Positions 27,884 through 38,071 of a DNA stretch of 64,000 bases are shown here, piece after piece. The notes below the pieces were generated by a model. It did not search any database. It was not told the DNA's origin and was given only the letters and a program-made list of their open reading frames with translations. The translations under genes and the position numbers were made by a program. Each line of letters opens with the position of its first letter. The first letter of the stretch is position 1. Source of the stretch: Bartonella grahamii subsp. shimonis (GTDB taxonomy: Bacteria; Pseudomonadota; Alphaproteobacteria; Rhizobiales; Rhizobiaceae); contig NZ_CP123961.1 of the NCBI RefSeq assembly GCF_036327415.1, forward strand, positions 1,488,001 to 1,552,000, written 5' to 3'.

Positions 27884-28867
27884 TTATTCAATGAGAGAAG
27901 AAAAAGCTTCTTTCAAAATATATATATCTGCATTTGGTTTTGTCGCATCATTTGATAATATTTGTCGCCATCGACGTGCTCCACCTCGCCCATGAAATAA
28001 ACCAATCATGTGACGTGTTACATGAGAAAGCAGCCCCCCCGATGCAATATGTCGAGCCGCATAATCACACATAACCTCAATAAGATCACTTTCACTCAAA
28101 TTATTTTGCGACTCACCATAGAGTTCAAAATCAATATGTTTTAACAAAGTTGGATCATGATAAACTTGGCGACCAACCATGACAGCATCACAGAAAATCA
28201 AGTGTTCTTTGATCTCATTAATCGATTTAATACCTCCATTTATCCCAATGAATTTATGAGGATATTTACGTTTTAATTTATAAACTCTTTCATAATTAAG
28301 GGGCGGAATGTTGCGATTTTCTTTCGGACTCAATCCTTTTAACCATGCTTTACGTGCATGGACCCAGAGGGCATCACACCCTGCATTCCAAACTTTATTC
28401 GCTAAAAGATCTAAAGCTAATTCTTCATCCTGTTCGTCGACCCCAAGTCGACATTTGACCGTTACAGGTATAGTAACTGCCTTTTTCATCGCTTCCAAAG
28501 CATTTGCCACAATATCAGGATGTAACATCAAACAAGCTCCAAATACACCTGCTTGAACACGATTTGATGGGCAACCAACATTGAGATTTATTTCGTTGTA
28601 GCCAAAATCTTCAGCAATTCGTGCAGCTTCTGCTAACTTTTTCGGATCTGCTCCCCCTAATTGTAATGCAACTGGACGTTCTTTATCGCTAAAAGCCAAC
28701 AATTGTTCGCGAACACCATGAATGACAGCATCTGCTACTATCATTTCCGTATAAAGAAGTGCTTTTTTCGTTAAAAGACGATAAAAAAACCTGCAATGTC
28801 GGTCTGTCCAGTCCAACATTGGTGCCACTGCAAATTTTACAGGCGATGGAAGGTTGTAAAATATCAT
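27884..28867 (-). CDS. dusA: tRNA-dihydrouridine synthase A
   Basis: A 327-residue FMN enzyme that reduces uridines 20 and 20a in the tRNA D-loop. The start KFAVAPMLDWTDRHCRFFYR is typical of DusA, and the catalytic cysteine is Cys99 in NLNVGCPSNRVQAG. FMN-binding parts VTVKCRLGVD, GINGGI and VMVGRQVYHDP are present, and the C-terminal helical region includes LFHGRGGARRWRQIL, characteristic of DusA rather than DusB or DusC. Single gene, no operon partners. Confidence 0.94.
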   Translation of the reverse strand: MIFYNLPSPVKFAVAPMLDWTDRHCRFFYRLLTKKALLYTEMIVADAVIHGVREQLLAFSDKERPVALQLGGADPKKLAEAARIAEDFGYNEINLNVGCPSNRVQAGVFGACLMLHPDIVANALEAMKKAVTIPVTVKCRLGVDEQDEELALDLLANKVWNAGCDALWVHARKAWLKGLSPKENRNIPPLNYERVYKLKRKYPHKFIGINGGIKSINEIKEHLIFCDAVMVGRQVYHDPTLLKHIDFELYGESQNNLSESDLIEVMCDYAARHIASGGLLSHVTRHMIGLFHGRGGARRWRQILSNDATKPNADIYILKEAFSSLIE

Positions 28868-29556
28868 GAGGATATTACTCTCATATCCCGATAACTCTCT
28901 CTTTATACATAGAAAAATGCTTATTTTAGTTTACGGAAAGTTTTATTCTCTTATACTATCATGAGTATAATAACAGCTCATTATCTTCAATTAATATAAA
29001 GGGTTACTACAATCAATCATGATAAAACACAATATCGCATTTCTCATAGATTAGTGTTCAGGTATATACATGAAAAAAAAAGATTTTAACTACAATATAA
29101 AAAACTTATTTATAAGTTTTTCTTACGCTCATCAAGCCTCTGTCCTTACATGATTGAGCTCAGCGTTTAAGATAATAAATAATAAACTAAAACATATAAA
29201 ATTTTTCATGATAGATTTAATTTTTTAACTTATTGTGCAAATAAACGCTACAGAAAGTGCCTTTATCTTCTTTTTAAGAAAGAACAAAAAAAATCCTTAT
29301 TTCACACGAATCTGATTATAAATCATTTTTTCTCAATGAGTTCTTCTTGGTAACATTCTTGGATTTCACTTTATAAGATAGACAAATTTCATCCTAAATA
29401 TTTTATCTAATTTTGCCATTTTATGATTCTTGCAAAGAAAAAACTAAAATTAGGGTATAGACAACCATTATCTTTTTAATATGTATGGCTGACATCAGTA
29501 TCTTTTGAAAAAAGATATTTCACAATCTTGCAGATAAAATCTGTAAAATGAAACGA
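28868..29556. other. Long AT-rich spacer between glpD and dusA
   Basis: About 690 bases with no convincing gene. On the minus strand a 25-codon frame (29132-29209) encodes a signal-peptide-like sequence and is followed by an 8-bp hairpin (29101-29108 with 29113-29120) with a T-run on that strand. It has no Shine-Dalgarno sequence, so I do not call it a gene. The rest holds nothing I can name. Confidence 0.4.
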
Positions 29557-31086
29557 TCATAAACGTTGTTCAATCTCTTTTTGGTTTTGCATATAGGAAG
29601 AAAGAGTATCAACCTCTTGTTCATTAAATAGGAGACCAAGTTTTGAACGACGCCATAACACATCTTCACATGCTTTAGCCCACTCTTTTTCCATCAACCA
29701 TTTAACTTCTACTTCATAAAGCCCATGTCCAAAATTTTTTCCTCTATTTGCCTTACCATGTGCAAATATTACCAATGCTTCCGTACCGTAGGAGCGTGCA
29801 AGTCTGCGATGTGTAAAAGCATCTAAATCTGGCATCAAAAGAGCAATCCTATTTTCGATTGTATCTAATTTGTTATAGGGAAAATCACCCCCTGGAAGAA
29901 CTGCCTTAGCGGTCCATGATTCTCCCTTTTTACCAAGCTCTTTTTCAACAAATTTCATAGCATCTTCAGCCAACTTACGATAAGTTGTAATCTTTCCACC
30001 ATAAAGATTAAGAATCTTTGGTGTTGTTCCTGTTCCCATTTCTTTTAAAACATAATCGCGCGTAATTTCTTGTGCTTTTGAAGCTCCATCATCATAAAGT
30101 GGACGAACTCCAGAGTAAGACCAGACAATAGTTTCAGGCAACACTGGTTGTATAAAATATTCACTGGCTGCTGCACAAATATAATCAATCTCTGTATCAG
30201 TAATATGAACGTCAGCCGGATTTCCTTGATAGTTACAATCTGTTGTTCCAAGCAAGGTAAACTCTTCTTGATACGGAATAGCAAATATAATACGCCCATC
30301 GCCATTTTGAAAAATATAAGCACGATCATGAGTATAAAGCTTGGGAACTAAAATATGAGAACCTCTAACAAGCCGTACTGGTGGATGTTCTTTACAGTCT
30401 AATACACTTGCCAAAACATGATCAATCCAAGGTCCTGTCATATTCGCAACATAAGAAGCTGTGACGCTATATTCTTTACTAGTTAACTTGTCTTGAAGAA
30501 TGATACGCCATTTATTGTCTTCTTTTTTTAAAGAGAGAACTTCTGTCCGTACTTTTATATCAGCTCCCCACTTTTCTGCATCACGAGCATTGCCAATAAC
30601 TAAACGCGCATCATCTACTCTTGCATCAGAATATTCAAAACCCCTCTGATATTCGTTCTTCAGTGTAGAGCAAAATTTTTTTGAAAAATTAATCGTTTTA
30701 CTACGCCATAATTTCTGATTCCAATTCCCTAAATAATCATAAATAAAAAGTCCAAAACGCAACATCCAAGCAGGACGCAATTCTTTATGATAAGGAAGGA
30801 GAAAACGCAAAGGACGTACAATATGTGGAGCCATACGTAAAATGATCTCGCGTTCTTTCAATGCTTCACGAACAAGTTTGAACTCATAATGTTCAAGATA
30901 ACGAAGACCACCATGAATAAGCTTTGTTGATGCACTTGAGGTTCCTGATGCAAGATCATTCATTTCAGCCAACCCAACTTTAAATCCACGTCCCGCTGCA
31001 TCTCTTGCCAATCCACATCCGTTTATTCCTCCCCCAATGATAAACAACTCATAATGTGTTGTGGTTTTCATAATTTCACTTTTCAT
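29557..31086 (-). CDS. glpD: Aerobic glycerol-3-phosphate dehydrogenase
   Basis: A 509-residue FAD flavoprotein that oxidises glycerol-3-phosphate to dihydroxyacetone phosphate and passes electrons to quinone at the inner membrane. The FAD-binding motif IIGGGINGCGLARDAAGRG is at residues 16-34, followed by the family segment ASGTSSASTKLIHGGLRYLEHYEF; later GLRYL-type, VRPLYDD and NLYGGKITTYRKLAE segments agree. The start may be the ATG at 31086 or one five codons later; neither has a strong ribosome binding site. No glpF or glpK is present nearby. Confidence 0.94.
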   Translation of the reverse strand: MKSEIMKTTTHYELFIIGGGINGCGLARDAAGRGFKVGLAEMNDLASGTSSASTKLIHGGLRYLEHYEFKLVREALKEREIILRMAPHIVRPLRFLLPYHKELRPAWMLRFGLFIYDYLGNWNQKLWRSKTINFSKKFCSTLKNEYQRGFEYSDARVDDARLVIGNARDAEKWGADIKVRTEVLSLKKEDNKWRIILQDKLTSKEYSVTASYVANMTGPWIDHVLASVLDCKEHPPVRLVRGSHILVPKLYTHDRAYIFQNGDGRIIFAIPYQEEFTLLGTTDCNYQGNPADVHITDTEIDYICAAASEYFIQPVLPETIVWSYSGVRPLYDDGASKAQEITRDYVLKEMGTGTTPKILNLYGGKITTYRKLAEDAMKFVEKELGKKGESWTAKAVLPGGDFPYNKLDTIENRIALLMPDLDAFTHRRLARSYGTEALVIFAHGKANRGKNFGHGLYEVEVKWLMEKEWAKACEDVLWRRSKLGLLFNEQEVDTLSSYMQNQKEIEQRL

Positions 31087-31427
31087 TATTTAATTTTGTT
31101 TTTCAGTACTCAATAAAGCAACAGGAAAAAATTAACACAAACACTCTCCATTGTATTATCAACGTACTTTTCCCCGAAATAAATACGCATAAAAAGCTTT
31201 TTGATACCCTTATACAGCAAAACAACATTTGACAAATTAAAGAGAGTTTTTTTATCCTTTACACAACATAATCCTTTCCAAGGTTCATCATATGAAATCT
31301 TTTTAGAGAAAAATTGATGTTTTTCTCATTCTTAAATACACACTTATAGCTAAATGCTTTATTGCACATAGATAACGCTTTTCATATAGTTTACTCAATG
31401 ACACACTAAAAATATAAAGATATACAG
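31087..31427. other. Divergent spacer upstream of glpD and the DsbA-like gene
   Basis: About 340 AT-rich bases between two divergent genes. It must contain both promoters. No open frame, repeat or hairpin stands out. Confidence 0.35.
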
Positions 31428-32300
31428 ATGACTTATCACTCTCATAACTCGAAAATAACACTTCTTTCAAAAATTTTAGTCCCAGTTATGTCGAGTATTT
31501 TAATCTTTTTACCTTCTTTATCAAACGCAACATCACACTCAAAAACAGCAAACCATTTAAACTTAGAAAAGCTTAAAAAACAGCTTTTGGAAGATTCTAG
31601 CTTTTTATTTAAGCTTAAAGAAAAAATTATACCACACACTGATTCTCATCATATTCAACAAGTTGTCAAAGAGTATCTTCTTACCCATCCAGAAATTATG
31701 ATTGAAATGCAGCTTATTCTTCAAGAGAAGATGGAAAAACAAAATGAATACGAAAACCAAATACAAACTTCTGTCATTCATCTATTAGAAAAAGAAATTT
31801 TTCACTCTCCTCATGATGGCATTTTGGGGAACAAAAATGGTAAAAAAGTGCTTATCAATTTTTTTGATTACAACTGTGGATATTGTAAAATTTCCTACTC
31901 ACATATAGAAGAATTGATAAAAGAATATCCAGACTTAAAAGTTATTATCAAAGATTTACCAATTTTAAGCTCTGATTCTATGGCAGCCCATACTGTTGCC
32001 TACGCATTTCGAAAACAATTTCCAGAGAAATATCCTCAGTTTCACAAAATGCTTTTAATGTATCAAGGTCGTGCAAATGAAGCTAAAGCTATTAAAGTAG
32101 CTGTTTCATTAGGAGCAGATGAAAAAAAACTACGTAATGCAATAAAAGATCCTAATCTTCAAAATACCTTTAAAAAAAATATTCAAATTGCCTCTAAACT
32201 TCATATTACAGGAACACCTTCTTACATCATTGGTAATAAAATATTCATTGGCGCAGCCAGACAAAATATTCTAAAACAAGCGATAGACAATACACAGTGA
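31428..32300 (+). CDS. DsbA family thiol-disulfide oxidoreductase (exported)
   Basis: A 290-residue protein with an N-terminal hydrophobic signal segment (residues about 12-33), a helical linker rich in Lys and Glu (40-125), and a thioredoxin-fold DsbA domain. The active-site CGYC lies at residues 150-153 in NFFDYNCGYCKIS, and the cis-proline in ITGTPSYIIG near residue 264. The long helical N-terminal part resembles oligomerising DsbA/ScsC-like proteins, so it may act as an isomerase or in periplasmic folding. In rhizobia this gene sits near aroQ-accB-accC; aroQ is missing here. Confidence 0.88.
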   Translation: MTYHSHNSKITLLSKILVPVMSSILIFLPSLSNATSHSKTANHLNLEKLKKQLLEDSSFLFKLKEKIIPHTDSHHIQQVVKEYLLTHPEIMIEMQLILQEKMEKQNEYENQIQTSVIHLLEKEIFHSPHDGILGNKNGKKVLINFFDYNCGYCKISYSHIEELIKEYPDLKVIIKDLPILSSDSMAAHTVAYAFRKQFPEKYPQFHKMLLMYQGRANEAKAIKVAVSLGADEKKLRNAIKDPNLQNTFKKNIQIASKLHITGTPSYIIGNKIFIGAARQNILKQAIDNTQ

Positions 32301-32542
32301 ATACCTGATCAGTTTTATGAAGAATACTGTAAATGAGGTAATTTTATGCTTTCTCTTTTTTGACAACAGGCTTATAAGTGCAATTTTACGTAAAGCAGAT
32401 ACGAGTTTTAAATTGCAAAGTATAATGATTTAAAGGAAATAAAAATCTTTCAAGCCTCAAAAGATGTCATCCCTAATCTAGAGATATTCGGTCATAAAAT
32501 GAGATAATGACGATCTTCATTGATCAAGGAGTTATAAATAAA

Positions 32543-33043
32543 ATGGCAACAAAAAAAATGGATTCGGAAAAATATACCGCAATTGATACGAAAATTATTC
32601 GTGATCTTGCTGAAATTTTGAATGATACAAATTTGACGAACATTGAAGTTGAACAAGGGGAGCTTCGTATTTGTGTCTCTCGCCAAAATACCTCAACTTC
32701 TTCCGAGCAAGCAATTTATGCTCCTGTTTCTACTCCTACTTTTTCTGTAACCTCTTCGCCAATCCCAACAACTGAAACTCCTATACAACCTATCCAAGAA
32801 GATAAATCAAAAAACACAATAACCTCTCCGATGGTTGGAACAGCTTATCTTGCGCCTTCACCAGGCGCGCAACCTTTTGTAGAAGTAGGACAAAATGTTT
32901 CTGAAGGGGAGACATTACTTATTATTGAAGCCATGAAAACAATGAATCAAATTTCATCACCACGCTCAGGCACGGTAACCACTGTTCTTGTCAAAGATGG
33001 CCAACCTGTTGAATTTGGTGAGCCACTTATCATTGTTGAATAA
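32543..33043 (+). CDS. accB: Biotin carboxyl carrier protein of acetyl-CoA carboxylase
   Basis: A 166-residue carrier protein. The N-terminal part contains [24 protein letters not shown]; a Pro/Thr/Ser-rich linker spans about residues 50-92; the C-terminal biotinyl domain carries the EAMKTMN motif with biotinylated Lys132. The ATG at 32543 is preceded by AAGGAG about 11 bases upstream; another ATG 12 codons earlier is open but lies before that site. accC follows after 14 bases, forming the usual accBC operon. Confidence 0.95.
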   Translation: MATKKMDSEKYTAIDTKIIRDLAEILNDTNLTNIEVEQGELRICVSRQNTSTSSEQAIYAPVSTPTFSVTSSPIPTTETPIQPIQEDKSKNTITSPMVGTAYLAPSPGAQPFVEVGQNVSEGETLLIIEAMKTMNQISSPRSGTVTTVLVKDGQPVEFGEPLIIVE

Positions 33044-33057
33044 AGCGAGGGGCAACC

Positions 33058-34416
33058 ATGATTCGAAAAATCCTCATTGCTAATCGGGGAGAAATTGCTC
33101 TTCGCGTTTTACGTGCATGTAAAGAACTTGGCATAAAAACCGTAGCTGTTCACTCTACCGCTGATGCAGATGCAATGCATGTTCGTCTTGCTGACGAAAG
33201 TGTTTGTATTGGTCCTCCTCCCGCTCGCGATTCTTATTTGAGTATTCAGCAAATTATTGCTGCTTGTGAAATTACAGGGGCTGATGCTGTTCATCCAGGT
33301 TATGGCTTTCTTTCTGAAAATGCAAAATTTGCAGATGTTCTAGAAGCCCATGATATTACATTCATCGGTCCAACAGCTGCTCATATCCGAATCATGGGCG
33401 ATAAAATCGAAGCAAAGAAAACCGCCAAAAAACTTGGTATTCCTGTAGTTCCCGGTTCAGATGGAGCAGTCACTGAAGAATTAGATGCTTTACGCACTGC
33501 TCGTGAAATTGGTTATCCAGTTATTATCAAAGCTTCTGCCGGTGGTGGTGGACGTGGTATGAAAGTCGTTCATTCTGAACAAGAATTTTCTATAGCTCTC
33601 AAAACAACGCGTTCAGAAGCGAAAGCTGCTTTTGGTGATGACGCTGTTTACATAGAGAAATATTTAGAAAAACCCCGTCATATTGAAATTCAAGTCATAG
33701 GTGACGGTGTGGGGAATGCTATTCATTTAGGAGAACGCGATTGTTCACTTCAACGACGGCATCAAAAAGTATGGGAAGAAGCTACATCACCTGCACTTAA
33801 TGAAACTGAACGAAAAAAAATTGGTGATATTGTTGCAAATGCCTGTGCCAAACTTGGATATCGTGGAGCTGGCACTATTGAATTTCTTTATGAAAATGGC
33901 GAATTTTATTTTATTGAAATGAACACGCGTTTACAAGTTGAACATCCTGTAACTGAAGCAATTACAGGTATAGATTTAGTCCATGAACAAATCCATATTG
34001 CATCAGGCTGCAAGCTTTCAGTGACACAAGATGATATCTGTTTTTCTGGTCATGCCATTGAATGCCGCATTAATGCAGAAGATCCTATTAACTTTACGCC
34101 ATCACCTGGAACCATTACACATTTTCATACACCTGGAGGTTTAGGGATTCGTGTTGATTCAGGTGCTTATTCAGGTTATCGTATTCCTCCTTATTATGAT
34201 AGCATGATTGGGAAGCTGATTGTTCATGGGCGTACCCGTTTAGAATGTATGATGCGTTTACGGCGTGCTCTAGATGAATTTGTCGTCGATGGGATAAAAA
34301 CTACACTACCTCTTTTTCGCGATCTTATTAATAATCAGGATGTTGCTGATGGTAATTATAATATTCACTGGCTAGAAAAATACCTTGCTCATCAATCAAA
34401 ATTTTCAGATTCGTAA
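33058..34416 (+). CDS. accC: Acetyl-CoA carboxylase, biotin carboxylase subunit
   Basis: A 452-residue biotin carboxylase of usual length. It starts [25 protein letters not shown], has the ATP-grasp glycine loop [14 protein letters not shown], the [13 protein letters not shown] region, [16 protein letters not shown] and the C-terminal ECRINAEDP. It carboxylates the biotin on AccB in the first step of fatty-acid synthesis. It closes the accBC operon; about 200 gene-free bases separate it from tRNA-Thr. Confidence 0.97.
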   Translation: MIRKILIANRGEIALRVLRACKELGIKTVAVHSTADADAMHVRLADESVCIGPPPARDSYLSIQQIIAACEITGADAVHPGYGFLSENAKFADVLEAHDITFIGPTAAHIRIMGDKIEAKKTAKKLGIPVVPGSDGAVTEELDALRTAREIGYPVIIKASAGGGGRGMKVVHSEQEFSIALKTTRSEAKAAFGDDAVYIEKYLEKPRHIEIQVIGDGVGNAIHLGERDCSLQRRHQKVWEEATSPALNETERKKIGDIVANACAKLGYRGAGTIEFLYENGEFYFIEMNTRLQVEHPVTEAITGIDLVHEQIHIASGCKLSVTQDDICFSGHAIECRINAEDPINFTPSPGTITHFHTPGGLGIRVDSGAYSGYRIPPYYDSMIGKLIVHGRTRLECMMRLRRALDEFVVDGIKTTLPLFRDLINNQDVADGNYNIHWLEKYLAHQSKFSDS

Positions 34417-34620
34417 TTCGATAGCAAAATGGTGAATTCTTATAAAAGATTCCATAAGATATCAACATAAGGATAATTTCAACCTTGCTGTAAAAAATGG
34501 TAAAAGAGGAAATAAGTTAGTTATTTTTTATTTGTTATATAGTTTTCTTTTAATATGTACAAAATTTGATAATTTTCTGTTTTACTTTTTGTGAGTTTGT
34601 GCTAACCCCTACATGGTTGC

Positions 34621-34696
<76 letters not shown>

Positions 34697-34814
34697 TATG
34701 CTTTAAATTTAGCTAATTCCTATCAAGGAAAATATTAAAGTTTAAGTTTCTAGTGAATATACTAACTATTTCACAACATTGGTAAAATTATCCGGCGAGC
34801 TATTATTAAAAGAA

Positions 34815-34985
34815 TCAGAAAGTTTTTTGAAAATTCTTTCTACAAACATTTTCTTCAATAAAGCCACCTAATTTCATCAGCCTTAACTTTAGCAAAGATA
34901 TAATCAAAGTCTTTTAAAGCTTTAATGCGATAAAGAGTGTAATTATAAAATACATGTGTTTCATTTATTAAAGCAAATCCTTTTC
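34815..34985 (-). pseudogene. Remnant of a phage-type protein (N-terminal fragment)
   Basis: Read on the minus strand from about 34980, the sequence gives NETHVFYNYTLYRIKALKDF and then DYIFAKVKADEI, after which the frame shifts near 34862 and continues GGFIEENVCR up to a TGA at 34815. Joined, this matches the pattern YRI-K/R-AL-K/R-DF-x(2)-VKAGD-x-GGFIE found at the start of phage-encoded proteins that recur in Bartonella prophage regions. No start codon, no downstream repeats and a frameshift remain, so it is a decayed fragment. The family assignment is from memory. Confidence 0.55.
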
Positions 34986-35067
34986 TTTAAAAAGATTATA
35001 GTCTTTTATCTAACAGCGTTTTCTGCTGTAAAATTCAAATTATCTATCTGCTCAACTAAAAGCACTT

Positions 35068-35577
35068 TTATTGTTTAGCTTTTGTGCTTTTTTCAAAGAG
35101 ATGTGGGCTTTCAAGAATAAGCTTTTCTCGTGCTTTTTGTAACTGTTTGATGACTTCATCGATCTTTGATGAAGAACAAAAAGATTCTTGGCTATTCAAC
35201 AAATGCAGCCTCTCTTTTCCCTCATATAAGCATTGCATCTGAGATTGAAGTATTCTAACTTCTTGAAAAAAAAGACGTCCTGTTTCCTTAAAACCATTAT
35301 TAAGTGCAAAAAGTTGATCGGAAATGGATAGTAGAATTTGTTTTAAAAAACGCTCATTTTCTTGGCGTTTACGATATTCTAAAACAAGAGCACGGCTTAT
35401 CTCATCTAACTGTTTTTTTGTAGAATCAATTTGACGCAATAAATTTGGTTTTTCCCCCATATCACCTTTTCTCACCTTCACAAGCATAGCATGAATGTCT
35501 AACAACTTAATTGCGGAATGAGATAAATAATCAACAACTGTAGGCGTACTAACATAGCGTTTCCGTGCAATCATCAC
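35068..35577 (-). CDS. Hypothetical coiled-coil protein
   Basis: A 169-residue protein I do not recognise. It is charged and predicted helical almost throughout, with heptad-like spacing in about residues 50-150 (LLRQIDSTKKQLDEISRALV, and IDEVIKQLQKAREKL). There is no signal peptide, membrane segment or cysteine motif. It lies between the phage remnant and a lipoprotein hydrolase, on the same strand as the latter, 134 bases downstream of it. Its codon use looks like that of its neighbours. A lineage-specific gene, possibly of island origin, is the best description. Confidence 0.6.
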   Translation of the reverse strand: MMIARKRYVSTPTVVDYLSHSAIKLLDIHAMLVKVRKGDMGEKPNLLRQIDSTKKQLDEISRALVLEYRKRQENERFLKQILLSISDQLFALNNGFKETGRLFFQEVRILQSQMQCLYEGKERLHLLNSQESFCSSSKIDEVIKQLQKAREKLILESPHLFEKSTKAKQ

Positions 35578-35711
35578 AAACTCACCTAATGACTGTCTTT
35601 TACATTCATCCCGCTATTTATTTTTCATTTTACAAAGCTATTCTAAAGAAAGTGCTAAAAAATACTACCTCCAATGCATTATTCGATGGAGCCCCTTCTC
35701 TCTTTTCACTA

Positions 35712-36905
35712 TCAACGTGGAATCCGTGGAGAAAACAAACGTACAGGTGTATAAAGAATAAGATGTGTTGTTTTCTCCAACACACTACTACCATCAGCAA
35801 GAAGAGCTTGACTAGGTGACAATTCTGTACCTTGCATAATTGTGGAAGCCAAAGAACCCTCTCGAGAAAGAGCCATCAACGTTGGCGAAGATGCAAAAAC
35901 ATTGTGTGCCCCCCCATCCACATGAGAGAAATCAAGAACAGCTATTCCATTTTTACGTAACATTTCAATATCTGAGCCATCGCCCACACGATGATGCCCA
36001 CCCGTAAGACGTCCTGAAACTGCGAGAGCTTTATCCGCTCTGGATACTAAAATAGCTGTTGGCTGCGGGAGTTTTTTTATATCATTAAGTTGGCGCTCAA
36101 ATACATCAACATCAATGTCTGGTGCAGCCATTAATAAACTTGTAATACGATGAATAGGCTTATATTTTTTCTGTAAGGCTAAAGTTCTAAATGCTTCCAT
36201 TATAACAAAATTGCCCATAGAATGTGCAATAACCGAAATCTGATCAGCATTGGTTTCACTAATAAGTGTTAAAAGCTCTATCAATCCGTCACGAGCAAAA
36301 TTAGCACTGTCACGATCATAAATATAAAGAGGAACAGATCCGGCGGAAGGCCAAGAATAATGTACAGCAACAACATTTAAAGAATAATCGTGTGTAAATT
36401 GTGCTGTACGAAATGTACCATCTGCAAAATTATTATTATACCCATGGATAAAAAGAAAAATTTCTCTTTTTCCTTTTGGCTTTTTTTCTAAAGCAGCATT
36501 TAATTGCTGTTTAAACTGTTCTTTATTATCGTATTTTTGCAATGCTACTGCTGCAAAATACTTATCATGCGTAGGTTTATACGCATTTATTTCAACAACG
36601 CCCTTTATATGTTGCTGAGGAATTCCTACATCTACGCGATTATAATGTACTTTATTTGATCGCTCTGCACCATAAGGTTGAGCGTAACTATTTTGCATCA
36701 TACGACTTGTTGCAACATACACTGGAACGATGGCTTTTGGAGAAACCGGTTTCCCTTCAACTTCCCTTTCTACTGCAGTCATAGAAGGAGTTGCATGCAC
36801 TCCATGCCAAAGCACAGCACGTGAATCACTACATGCTGACAATAAAGAGATACAAATAAGAAGTGCTAAATATCTCATAAGAAGTGCTAAATATCTCAGA
36901 ATCAT
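35712..36905 (-). CDS. Alpha/beta hydrolase of the DUF900 family, lipoprotein
   Basis: A 397-residue protein with a lipoprotein signal peptide: a hydrophobic stretch ends in the lipobox LLSAC, with the lipidated cysteine near residue 25. The DUF900 esterase-like domain has VPVYVATSR, FLFIHGYNNNFADGTFRTAQ, VHYSWPSAG and the nucleophile motif IAHSMGNFVIMEAFR. The substrate is unknown. The signal peptide contains an exact in-frame duplication of seven residues (see the tandem repeat). The first ATG has a good ribosome binding site (GAGGA); a second ATG nine codons later lies exactly at the repeat boundary. Confidence 0.85.
   Translation of the reverse strand: MILRYLALLMRYLALLICISLLSACSDSRAVLWHGVHATPSMTAVEREVEGKPVSPKAIVPVYVATSRMMQNSYAQPYGAERSNKVHYNRVDVGIPQQHIKGVVEINAYKPTHDKYFAAVALQKYDNKEQFKQQLNAALEKKPKGKREIFLFIHGYNNNFADGTFRTAQFTHDYSLNVVAVHYSWPSAGSVPLYIYDRDSANFARDGLIELLTLISETNADQISVIAHSMGNFVIMEAFRTLALQKKYKPIHRITSLLMAAPDIDVDVFERQLNDIKKLPQPTAILVSRADKALAVSGRLTGGHHRVGDGSDIEMLRKNGIAVLDFSHVDGGAHNVFASSPTLMALSREGSLASTIMQGTELSPSQALLADGSSVLEKTTHLILYTPVRLFSPRIPR
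36857..36898. repeat. 21-bp perfect tandem duplication
   Basis: Two identical 21-base units lie back to back (36857-36877 and 36878-36898) within the signal-peptide coding part of the DUF900 lipoprotein gene. The duplication keeps the frame and adds seven residues, so the protein reads RYLALL twice. It is probably a slippage event and may vary between strains. Confidence 0.9.
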
Positions 36906-37099
36906 TATACTTCCTCACTGCAACTTCACCCCACCCTATAAAAATATAACATTTCAAATGCACAGATTAAAGTAATAAAAAATGAAACATTATTAGCAAA
37001 ACATCAACAAATAACATACAAAAAAGATTTTTCTATAATGCGCATAAATCCCCTCTCTCTACATAACCTCATCTCATTACAGAGAGCCTCACTACTAAC

Positions 37100-37184
37100 T
37101 GGTGCGGTCGAGAAGACTCGAACTTCCACGGGTTGCCCCACAGCGACCTCAACGCTGCGCGTCTACCAATTCCGCCACGACCGC
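37100..37184 (-). tRNA. tRNA-Leu (anticodon GAG)
   Basis: An 85-base class II tRNA on the minus strand with encoded CCA. The acceptor arm GCGGTCG pairs with CGACCGC; the D-arm holds GGTAGACGC; the anticodon loop TTGAGGT exposes GAG; a long variable arm (GTGGGGCAACCCGT) and the T-arm GTTCGAGTC follow. It reads CUC and CUU codons. It lies downstream of folE on the same strand. Confidence 0.97.
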
Positions 37185-37325
37185 ACATGGTGAAGAAAAA
37201 CATTTTGTTTTTTTAGCCTTTAACAAATCATAAAGAAAGGTACAAGCCAATTTTCTTTTTCTCATAATTTATTTTTATCCGGATGCTTTATAACTTAATA
37301 GAGATTACTAAAAATATGGGCTTTA

Positions 37326-37946
37326 CTACGATCTTTGAATCATCATCATAAAGTGTGCTTGTGCAGCTTGATCTCTTTCATAATAACCATGAAAGTTTCT
37401 TGTAATTGTTGTAGAGCCCTGTTTTTGGATTCCTCTCATAGCCATGCACATGTGCTCAGCCTCAATCAATACTGCTACACCATGAGGCTTCAGATACGTT
37501 TTTAACGCTTGAGCCACTTGCGCTGTCATAGCTTCTTGTGTTTGTAAACGACGAGAAAAAATATCTACAACACGCACAATTTTTGAAAGTCCAACAATTT
37601 TTTCATTAGGAAGATATGCTATATGTGCTTTCCCAATAATTGGGATCATATGATGCTCACAGTGTGAATAAAAAGGTATATTTTTCACGATTATGGCTTC
37701 ATTATATCCTGAAACCTCTTCAAAAACTGTGCCTAAAGTTTCTTTAACTGATTGACTATAACCATTAAAAAGCTCGCGATATGCCTTGGCCATACGTCTT
37801 GGAGTCTCTAAAAGCCCTTCTCTATTTGGATCTTCCCCTATCCATAAGAGTAATGTACGAATTGCTTTTTCCACCTCTTCAATACTCGGACGCTTTTCTT
37901 CAGATAAAAAAGAATCCTTTGCGTCTTCTTTAACAATATTACGCAT
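37326..37946 (-). CDS. folE: GTP cyclohydrolase I
   Basis: A 206-residue enzyme for the first step of folate synthesis, turning GTP into dihydroneopterin triphosphate. The zinc and active-site motifs are visible: [22 protein letters not shown] at about residues 92-113, [20 protein letters not shown], and the second zinc cysteine in [11 protein letters not shown]. The ATG has GGAG nine bases upstream. It is divergent from the IscU-like gene. Confidence 0.95.
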   Translation of the reverse strand: MRNIVKEDAKDSFLSEEKRPSIEEVEKAIRTLLLWIGEDPNREGLLETPRRMAKAYRELFNGYSQSVKETLGTVFEEVSGYNEAIIVKNIPFYSHCEHHMIPIIGKAHIAYLPNEKIVGLSKIVRVVDIFSRRLQTQEAMTAQVAQALKTYLKPHGVAVLIEAEHMCMAMRGIQKQGSTTITRNFHGYYERDQAAQAHFMMMIQRS

Positions 37947-38071
37947 TCAAAAACTCCAAGCTTACTCTATACAAAGCATTTGCTCCATACCTATTTCATT
38001 TTGTATAATCTCTATATAAGCAAATTAAAAGTTTAAACAATCACGACTCTCAAAATTTCAGGCAATAGCGT

